A stretch of DNA of 28,933 nucleotides from a virus, in IMG/VR virus record IMGVR_UViG_3300040751_000902, positions 1 through 28,933 of that record. The stretch is one strand, 5' to 3'. The notes beneath the pieces are model-generated. The model did not search any database, had not been told where the DNA came from, and saw nothing but the letters and a program-made list of their open reading frames with translations. Positions 1-6,300 of the stretch are shown piece after piece (positions within the stretch are counted from its first letter, which is position 1; each line of letters starts with the position of its first letter). The translations under genes and the position numbers were made by a program.

Positions 1-2
1 AC

Positions 3-1160
3 GTCAATAGACAATCGCTTAATTTACATCAATGCGCAGTTATTGGTGATAAGTTCATGCGACGTCTTGAACAAGGAGATGCAGAAGCTAGGACTAGATG
101 GAGTAAACTACTTAGAAAACGAAAAGCAACTGGAGAACCGTATGTATTATTTAAGGGAAACACTAACAAAAGAAATCCAAAAGCGTATAAACAAAACGGG
201 TTAAAAGTACATATGACAAACATATGTTCAGAAATTACTTTACACACAGATGAGAATCACAGCTTTGTCTGCTGCTTATCATCATTAAACTTAGCAAAAT
301 ATGAAGAATGGAAAGGTACTAACCTTATATATGACGCCACGTTCTTTCTTGACGGCGTTATGGAAGAATTTATTCAAAGAGCCAAGGGATTACGGGGTTT
401 CGAAAACTCTGTTCGATCTGCACAAAAGGGGAGAGCATTGGGTCTGGGAGTACTCGGATGGCATACATATCTCCAAGAGAAAGGCCTTCCTTTCGAAGGT
501 TTACTCTCTCAGTTTGAAACTAGGAAGATTTTTTCGCAGATTAAAATCGAAAGCGAAAGAGCTTCCAGAGATCTTGCTGAAATTTATGGCGAGCCTTTGT
601 GGTGTGTTGGCACTGGTATGCGTAATACTCACTTGCGTGCTATTGCTCCCACTGTTAGTAATTCAAAGCTTAGCGGGAACATTTCGCCAGGAATAGAACC
701 TTGGGCTGCCAATGTATTCACAGAGCAGTCAGCTAAAGGTACTTTTATACGTAAAAATCCTACGTTATTAAAACTATTAAGAAAACTTAAAATTAATACA
801 AATGAAACTTGGGATAAAATACTCGCAGATGGTGGTAGCGTTCAGGGTTTATCTGAGCTTGATGGGGTTGTTGTTGGCACACACGAAATCCCTGCGAAAG
901 AAGTATTTAAGACGTTTAAGGAGATTAATCAATTAGAATTAGTTAATCAAGCTGGTATACGACAGCAGTACATTGATCAAGCAGTAAGTTTAAATCTAGC
1001 ATTTCCTAGTGTAGCAACACCAAAATGGATAAATCAAGTCCATATGCAAGCTTGGAAAAATGGCATTAAAACTTTATATTACACGAGGACAGAGTCAGTG
1101 CTTCGTGGAGATATAGCACAACAAGCTATGGATCCTGAGTGCGCTGCTTGTGATGGATAA
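3..1160 (+). CDS. nrdA: Ribonucleoside-diphosphate reductase class Ia large subunit, 5' truncated by the window edge
   Basis: Reduces ribonucleoside diphosphates to deoxyribonucleotides in the cytoplasm, with a radical-supplying NrdB partner that is not in the window. The frame is open to the window edge, so 385 residues are visible; the ATG at 57 is internal because upstream codons already read as conserved NrdA sequence. Counting from that ATG, NICSEI carries N55, C57 and E59, matching E. coli N437, C439 (thiyl radical) and E441; C72 of CCLSSLNL matches C462; Y341-Y342 of KTLYY match the radical-transfer tyrosine pair Y730-Y731; and the tail CAACDG (C362, C365) is the shuttle cysteine pair reduced by thioredoxin or glutaredoxin. 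NISPGIEP is the usual glycine-rich motif before the last third. The N-terminal ATP-cone and first active-site cysteine lie outside the window. It is the only plus-strand gene and faces the late operon, as expected for an early/middle DNA-metabolism gene. Function is clear; only the N-terminus is unknown. Confidence 0.95.
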   Translation, partial: VNRQSLNLHQCAVIGDKFMRRLEQGDAEARTRWSKLLRKRKATGEPYVLFKGNTNKRNPKAYKQNGLKVHMTNICSEITLHTDENHSFVCCLSSLNLAKYEEWKGTNLIYDATFFLDGVMEEFIQRAKGLRGFENSVRSAQKGRALGLGVLGWHTYLQEKGLPFEGLLSQFETRKIFSQIKIESERASRDLAEIYGEPLWCVGTGMRNTHLRAIAPTVSNSKLSGNISPGIEPWAANVFTEQSAKGTFIRKNPTLLKLLRKLKINTNETWDKILADGGSVQGLSELDGVVVGTHEIPAKEVFKTFKEINQLELVNQAGIRQQYIDQAVSLNLAFPSVATPKWINQVHMQAWKNGIKTLYYTRTESVLRGDIAQQAMDPECAACDG

Positions 1161-1162
1161 TT

Positions 1163-1195
1163 AAAAAAGGGGTTCACGCAATGTGGACCCCTTTC
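1163..1195. terminator. Bidirectional hairpin terminator between convergent transcripts
   Basis: A 12-bp stem (1166-1177 paired with 1183-1194, one G-U pair) closes a 5-nt loop (1178-1182). On the minus strand the stem runs straight into TTTTTT (complement of 1163-1168), a classic intrinsic terminator for the end of the late operon. On the plus strand it lies 5 nt after the nrdA stop codon but is followed by only a mixed C/T stretch, so termination there is probably weaker. Its position between two convergent transcription units fits a shared terminator. Confidence 0.85.
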
Positions 1196-1230
1196 TTGGT
1201 TACAGGAACTTTTGGGTATGGTACGCCCAG

Positions 1231-1344
1231 TTATTTTTGTTCCTTTTTAAACATTAATTTATATAGTAACGAGTTCCATTTACCTTTTAAATATTCGTTA
1301 AATGCAACTAATTTGTTTCCGATTTTTATAAAAAACTTTCCCAT
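1231..1344 (-). CDS. Small hypothetical protein (37 aa), last gene of the late operon
   Basis: An ATG at 1344 opens a 37-codon frame ending in TAA at 1231, read directly from the sequence. It starts 2 nt after the stop codon of the 136-aa gene, the same tight spacing as elsewhere in this operon. The product begins MGKFFIKIGNKLVAFNEYLK and is basic and rich in aromatic and aliphatic residues (FF, FNEYLKGKW, LLYKLMF); it could be a short amphipathic peptide. The terminator follows about 35 nt beyond its stop. I recognise no family. Position and spacing favour a real gene, but so short a frame could arise by chance in AT-rich DNA. Confidence 0.4.
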   Translation of the reverse strand: MGKFFIKIGNKLVAFNEYLKGKWNSLLYKLMFKKEQK

Positions 1345-1346
1345 AA

Positions 1347-1757
1347 TTATCTTTTTAAAGATTTACCAATAGTTTCTCCAGCTTTTAAAATTGTTTTGTA
1401 GTCTTTTCTTTTTTGCTTACGCATTCTAGCATCAGCATCAAGACTTTGTTTTCTAATTTTATAAATTTGACCAGCAAGATTTGTTCTATCTGCTCCTGCC
1501 GGCATTTTAATCATATCTTTAGTAAGATTAGAAGCGCGATCACGACTAAATTTAGCAGCGTCTATTTCAGCTTGATTTTCTGGACGAGTTGGAAGTTTTT
1601 CAGAAGGGTGCGGTTCAAACTCTGGATCATAATAACCTACATTTCCAGGTTTCATTTTTTGATCCAACGGTGATCCGTAGTTAGCGCAACTTTTCTTTTC
1701 TAGTGGTGTACCATAGCTTATTGGGCTACAATGTTTTGATGTGAATGGTTTGTTCAT
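1347..1757 (-). CDS. Hypothetical small phage protein with YG(T/S)PL repeats (136 aa)
   Basis: I do not recognise a family. The N-terminal 35 residues contain a degenerate tandem repeat: SPISYGTPLEKK is followed by CANYGSPLDQK, so YGTPL and YGSPL recur with a lysine after each, plus two cysteines. A proline- and charge-rich stretch follows (EFEPHPSEKLPTRPEN), then a helical, strongly basic C-terminal half (RMRKQKRKDYK and ending SLKR). There is no signal peptide or membrane segment. It starts 7 nt after the stop of the 93-aa gene and belongs to the same run of small genes downstream of the lysis cassette. The repeated N-terminal segment may be a binding or virion-association tag, which is a guess. 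Confidence 0.7.
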   Translation of the reverse strand: MNKPFTSKHCSPISYGTPLEKKSCANYGSPLDQKMKPGNVGYYDPEFEPHPSEKLPTRPENQAEIDAAKFSRDRASNLTKDMIKMPAGADRTNLAGQIYKIRKQSLDADARMRKQKRKDYKTILKAGETIGKSLKR

Positions 1758-1764
1758 TGTTTTT

Positions 1765-2046
1765 TTATTTTTTAGATTTATTTTTTTGACAAAAGTTTCT
1801 AGCAGCTTCTACACTACCAAATCCCCATTTTTTTAAAGCCATTGCTTTCTTTGTTGGTTCGCCTTTAGCATCTTTCATTGCACCTGCCATACCAGCAAAT
1901 CTACAAGCAAATGATACTCTTCTTTTACTAACACCTTTAGTTAGTCTTTTTCCTAAAGTCTTACCAGTTTCAGATTTATACTCTTTACGCATTTTTCTAT
2001 TTTGCTTCTCGTAAGCTTCTTCTTTAATGTTAAATGGTGTTTTCAT
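1765..2046 (-). CDS. Small basic conserved phage protein of unknown function (93 aa)
   Basis: A highly basic protein (many K and R) with a conserved-looking core: SKRRVSFACRFAGMAGAMKD, then KKAMALKKWGFGSVEAARNF. From memory such short cationic proteins recur in marine tailed phages close to lysis and structural genes; their function is unknown to me. It has no membrane segment. The start overlaps the stop codon of the amidase gene in an ATGA junction, so the two are translationally coupled. It could be a minor virion or DNA-binding protein; no catalytic motif is visible. Confidence 0.75.
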   Translation of the reverse strand: MKTPFNIKEEAYEKQNRKMRKEYKSETGKTLGKRLTKGVSKRRVSFACRFAGMAGAMKDAKGEPTKKAMALKKWGFGSVEAARNFCQKNKSKK

Positions 2047-2450
2047 ATATTACAATATTCTTTATTAACGTCGAAACAAGGGCAAGCTTTAGCTGAAAAC
2101 TCGTTGTGACCATGTATTGTAGCATTACAATGCAGTTTTTTTAGTGTTTTAATTAAAAGTAATAAACTTTCTTTTTGTTCTGCTGTTCTAGTATCTTTAG
2201 GATTCATATGTAAATCACAACCTCCTATATAACAAATACCTATACTTCCTGTGTTATGACCTTTAACGTGAGCACCTGTTTTTGTTATATCTCTACCATA
2301 TTCGATTGTTCCATCAATCTTAACTACATAATGGTAGCCAATACCAGACCAACCTCTTTTTTTATGCCATTGATCTATTGTGTTTGCAGATATATTTGTA
2401 CCTTCAGGAGTAGCAGAACAATGTAATATTATTTTATTTATATCCCTCAT
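2043..2450 (-). CDS. Endolysin: T7-lysozyme-like N-acetylmuramoyl-L-alanine amidase (135 aa)
   Basis: Zinc amidase of the PGRP/amidase_2 fold that cleaves the MurNAc-L-Ala bond of peptidoglycan at lysis. Motifs match T7 gp3.5: HCSAT, QWHKKRGW, GYHYVVKIDGT, GHNTGSIGICYIGG and HNEFSAKACPCFD. Zinc ligands H10, H115 and C123 and catalytic Y39 and K121 lie exactly seven residues before T7 H17, H122, C130, Y46 and K128, so the core aligns to T7 without net gaps between these sites. The protein begins right at the fold: the short N-terminal tail with which T7 lysozyme contacts T7 RNA polymerase is missing, so a transcription-inhibiting role is unlikely. There is no signal peptide, so export needs a holin. 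It lies 3 nt after the spanin-like gene and overlaps the next gene by 4 nt. Confidence 0.95.
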   Translation of the reverse strand: MRDINKIILHCSATPEGTNISANTIDQWHKKRGWSGIGYHYVVKIDGTIEYGRDITKTGAHVKGHNTGSIGICYIGGCDLHMNPKDTRTAEQKESLLLLIKTLKKLHCNATIHGHNEFSAKACPCFDVNKEYCNI

Positions 2451-2453
2451 TTA

Positions 2454-2792
2454 TTAATTTATTTCGCTTAAACAACCTTCTAATTCTTTTACTTTTAGTT
2501 TAATATTTTCTAAATCGTTTATAGCTTTTTCTTGGTATTTTTCTAAATATATCAACCTTAGATTTTGCTCAGCATCATCCGGTAAAGCACCCATTTCACC
2601 TCTAGGCCATTTAACACGGAACTCTGAATTCATATCAAGCTCAGACTCCATTCGCATTAGATTTATTTCTAGTTGTTGAATTTGAGCTATCAATGTAAAA
2701 TAAACACCAGCTATAGATAATAGTCCAGCGCATATTGCTATAATTGTTTTTACATTGACATTGAATATGGTGTCTTCACTCAACTCTTTCAT
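2454..2792 (-). CDS. Small membrane protein with coiled coil, spanin- or holin-like (112 aa)
   Basis: One hydrophobic segment at about residues 14-38 (TIIAICAGLLSIAGVYFTLI) is followed by a helical, coiled-coil-like stretch (QQLEINLMRMESEL), a linker with WPRGEMGALPDD, and a second charged helix to the C-terminus. This layout, an N-terminal membrane anchor with a long periplasmic helix next to an endolysin gene, resembles an inner-membrane spanin (T7 gp18.5, lambda Rz). No lipoprotein partner (o-spanin with a lipobox) is visible nearby, so a holin-type role is also possible. It lies 3 nt upstream of the amidase gene and 3 nt after the 50-aa membrane protein gene, making a three-gene lysis cassette. 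Confidence 0.7.
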   Translation of the reverse strand: MKELSEDTIFNVNVKTIIAICAGLLSIAGVYFTLIAQIQQLEINLMRMESELDMNSEFRVKWPRGEMGALPDDAEQNLRLIYLEKYQEKAINDLENIKLKVKELEGCLSEIN

Positions 2793-2795
2793 TAA

Positions 2796-2948
2796 TTATT
2801 TTTTTTTAATATTTATCCATTTAGACAAAGTGTAACCAATTGTTATAAGAAGTAATAGTATTTTCAAGCTATCTTCTATCTGTGTAAATGTTGTTACGCT
2901 TAGAGTTCCTACGTTCATAGCGTATAGTTTAATGTCTGATATATTCAT
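2796..2948 (-). CDS. Very small one-span membrane protein, holin candidate (50 aa)
   Basis: Read directly from the minus strand: ATG at 2948, TAA at 2796. It begins MNISDIKLYAMNVGTLSVTT, has a mildly amphipathic N-terminal half, a single hydrophobic span at about residues 28-43 (SLKILLLLITIGYTLSKW), and ends in a lysine run. It starts 8 nt after the stop of the 91-aa gene and ends 3 nt before the next membrane-protein gene, so it fills exactly what would otherwise be a gap of about 160 nt. Size, single span, basic tail and place just upstream of a membrane/coiled-coil protein and an amidase fit a small holin or pinholin. I recall similar short proteins in marine phages but cannot verify it here. 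Confidence 0.75.
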   Translation of the reverse strand: MNISDIKLYAMNVGTLSVTTFTQIEDSLKILLLLITIGYTLSKWINIKKK

Positions 2949-2956
2949 TTTTATTT

Positions 2957-3232
2957 TTATTTGCCGCAAGGCTCTCCTGTTTTTACATTAATCCAATTTT
3001 CTTTTTCAAACCAGTCACGTAATGTAGCGCCTTTTTTACGAGCACCTTTGACCTCTGATTTAGTTGATCTTTCTCTTTTACCCTGCGCAGCGGCAGATTC
3101 TTTAGCGCGGATAACTTTTTCTTTAGCTTCTTTACTCATCGATCTTACTTTTGCAGCGGGTAAACATACTTTACGTGTACCACCACCTTTAGCTTTGTGC
3201 AGTGGTGTATTTCCTGGTTGTATATAAGCCAT
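2957..3232 (-). CDS. Small basic conserved phage protein of unknown function (91 aa)
   Basis: A lysine/arginine-rich protein with the conserved-looking blocks GGTRKVCLPAAKVRSMSKE, KGARKKGATLRDWFEKENW and a C-terminal VKTGEPCGK. It has two cysteines and no membrane segment. From memory the blocks with KVCLP and RDWF recur in marine phage and other environmental viral proteins of unknown function. It overlaps the stop codon of the preceding 51-aa gene by one base (TAATG), implying translational coupling. It is one of three small cationic proteins in this block and may be a minor virion or nucleic-acid-binding component. Confidence 0.75.
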   Translation of the reverse strand: MAYIQPGNTPLHKAKGGGTRKVCLPAAKVRSMSKEAKEKVIRAKESAAAQGKRERSTKSEVKGARKKGATLRDWFEKENWINVKTGEPCGK

Positions 3233-3387
3233 TATTTTTTTTTATTACCGTAGTTTTGCGGTCCACCAGCTTTAGTACATCTTACACCCCAACCTGAAGC
3301 ATAAGCACTAGGCCAAACCTTAAATTTTCTTTTTGCAGCAGCTTTACAAGCTGAACTTATTTTACCGTACAAAGGACTATTTGCCAT
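3232..3387 (-). CDS. Small basic conserved phage protein overlapping the end of the giant gene (51 aa)
   Basis: ATG at 3387, TAA at 3232, read from the sequence. It begins inside the last codons of the 2679-aa gene (11-nt overlap) and its stop overlaps the start of the 91-aa gene (TAATG). The product has the block AKRKFKVWPSAYASGWGVRC, a pattern I recall from short phage proteins (KRKF-x-V-x-PSAYA-x-G), then KAGGP and a lysine tail. It is very basic, with no membrane span. The overlap at both ends and the recognisable motif argue strongly for a real gene despite its length. Function unknown. Confidence 0.8.
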   Translation of the reverse strand: MANSPLYGKISSACKAAAKRKFKVWPSAYASGWGVRCTKAGGPQNYGNKKK

Positions 3388-6300
3388 CTTTCTTTTTATT
3401 TTGTAATTTTATAATTTGATCAACTCTTTGGTCTTCTTTAGTTAATGCTCTAATTTCTTTCTTAGTTAAACCTAAGTCCAATAGCATCTTAACTTGATCA
3501 GACTTATTAAGATCAAATAGTTTTTTAGTTTGCTTTTCAGTTTCAGTTAACACTGGCTTGTCTTCAGCTAAACCAAAATAAGGTAGTCCAATATCCCAAG
3601 TAGACCAACCTAAAGCTAGCGCAACTTTTTGCCAGTTTTCAGTAGCAGGATTTAGTATGTTACGCATATTGTTCATTTTCATAACAGCTCTATCTAGCGG
3701 TATATTGAATACGGCTGATATTGTTTGAGCACCTGCTAGGTAAGCTGGATTGTCCATACTGAAACCTTTTTCTTTTATTTCTTTACCATTCCAAGAAACA
3801 GTTCTAGCAGCTGATTTTAATTTTCTAATTTTAGATCCAAGAGCTGGAGCTATAGAAAGTAAATCATCAAGAGCTTCTTCGAACTTAGGCGACTTTTTAT
3901 CTGTTTGCTCAGCTATAGTCAATAAAGCGTTTTTAACACCAGCAATAACCGCGCCTTGAATACCAAGACCTTTTAACTGAGAATCAATAGCACCATTTAA
4001 AGCTCTTTCTAGTTTTTGCTCTTTGTTAGCTTCTGTTAACTCTTCATCATCTTCATCATCATCAAACATTGCCCAAGCTAAACCACTTTGCAGTGCATTA
4101 AACAATAGGTTTTGAATAGCACCGTAATAAACTATTTTAGATATATTAGCTCTCCAATCGCCTCTACCGTCAACTAGATCTTGTACAGCTCTTTTCTGTA
4201 TACGTACATACTGAAGTTGAGTGTTGCCAAATTGAAGTACAATACGACCTATCAAAGATCTTTGTTGTTGACTAATACGCATTGGACTACTTGATTGCTG
4301 GTTTTCTTCAGCTATTAATCTAAAGTCTTCAAAAGCTTGTTGCTCTGCTAGCTTTCTGTCCATGCCTTGTTCAACTAAAGATTCTATTCTATTTCTATAA
4401 AATGTAGCACCACCAGAAGCAATAGCAAAACTATCTGCGTATCTTGTAAATACAAAACCTTTATTAAGCAAGTATGATATAGCGGCATTAACTTTATTTT
4501 TACTACCTTCAACAGCATCGGCTATTTCAGATTCACTCACGTTAATTTTAAGACCGTCTCGTCTTTCAAGTAAATAATCAGAGTTCATAAGAGTTAAGAA
4601 GTCACCCCAAAATTGTTTTTGGTTAGCAAATGCTTTACCCGCCTTTAATATATTATTATCACCCCAATTTATAAAGTTTACCGCAGATATAGTCTGTAAT
4701 ACCGCAGATCTTGTATTTAAGAACATTATAGCACCAACAGAGTTGTTTAGCCAGTCTAGTATTTCGTTAGAAACTCTATCACCGCCTAACGGTCTATTAC
4801 TACCACTCTTCATTGCTCTAAGCGAGTCTTTCAATGCTTCAACGTACTTAGCACCAAAAGCAGCTTCAAGTTTATTCATATTCTTTTTAGAGAATATAAT
4901 ATCTACGTTTTCTTGCCACTCTTGTAAATACTCTGCTCTATTGACTTTGTTAATACCTGATATAACATCTGTAGTAATATTACCTGCCGTCCAGTCTTTG
5001 TCTGGTTTTGGATATGGTTTACCTTTCTGTATAGTAATAAGTTGATCAGCGAACGCCTGTAGTTCTGGATCTGCTTTAATAAAGTCTGTTAATCTTTTTT
5101 GATCACGCTTGGAAAGTCCTGGAACTTCTAGTCCTTGACTATCCCATATGTAGGTTCTAATAGCGTGTTGATATGAATATTTGGAAATACCAGTTTCTTT
5201 TTCCAAAGTTTTTGGTATGTTTTTAAATTGCTTTTTTAACGCTTTATAATCTCTACCAGCTGCAACTTTAGCTTGTGATATAGCCATTTCAGCTCTGTTA
5301 AATGGATCTAACAAGTTTTCCTTATAAAAAGCCATTTGAGCATCACCAATTTTACCTTTACCTAAGGTCTTATAAAGTAAACCTAAAAAGTCTTCAGCAG
5401 ATGGCGTTGTAAAGAAAGTAAACTTACCTTTATTTGCACCAACAGTTTTAGCTTTAGCAGCAGAAAATTGCTTATAAGATTCAATACCTGTTTTTTGCTC
5501 TATGATGTCATTAAAAACCTTATCAAATGTTTTTGTTTTACTAAACTTAGCTTGTTGTACTTTTGATTTAACATCAACTTGGCTAAGTACATCTTTAACA
5601 GCTTGAACATTTTTAATAGCATCATCAGCAAAATAAAAGTCATTATAACCTTCAGCGGCTTTACTAGCTATCCATCTACCTTTTGCAGCTGCAGTGCCAT
5701 CACCTAAACCTGTTATGTTTTGTAAAGGTATATCAATACCATTAGCTTTCATAAACTCTTGTATAGGTTTAGCGGCATCAGCAGGTCTTGCTGTTAATAT
5801 AAATATATCGTCAGTACCTCTTGCTGCAGCTATTTTTTTAGCAACGCTAAACAAAGGTCCTTTTTCACCTTCAATTACTCTACTAAACTCTCTAAAATCA
5901 AACTCTGCGCCTTGACTTTCTAAAACATCATACTCGGTAGCGAAGTTACTTGCGTCAACTTTACCAACCTTATTTCTGTTTATACCATTGTAAACTTTCT
6001 GTAAAAACTCATTAGGTAATGGTTTACCATATTCTATAGTCTCTGTATTAATCTCGTACAAACGATCGCCAAAATCTTCTCTATATTTTTTTAAGCTTTC
6101 TTGAACACTTTCGTAAGTTTTTTCTACAACAAAATCAGGTAGCGATCTTTCTGTTCTAGCCCTGTTTCTTTCAATTGCGGTTTCAAGCGGTGTAGTAGCT
6201 ACAACCATATGTACTTCAAAACCAGCATCTTCTAGAGCTTTTATTTTCTTAGTAGTGGCATTATAAGAAGCGCCTGTTCCATCTATAACCATACCATTAC

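Noticed and set aside
57-59. ATG at 57 as the start of the reductase gene
   Set aside because: The frame is open to the window edge and the upstream codons read as conserved NrdA sequence; the catalytic domain is already under way, so the gene is truncated by the window.
301-696. A 131-aa plus-strand frame inside nrdA
   Set aside because: It lies wholly within nrdA in another frame, while the nrdA frame carries all the catalytic motifs.
1181-1372. A 63-aa plus-strand frame downstream of nrdA
   Set aside because: It begins inside the terminator hairpin and overlaps minus-strand genes; composition is that of complementary AT-rich DNA.
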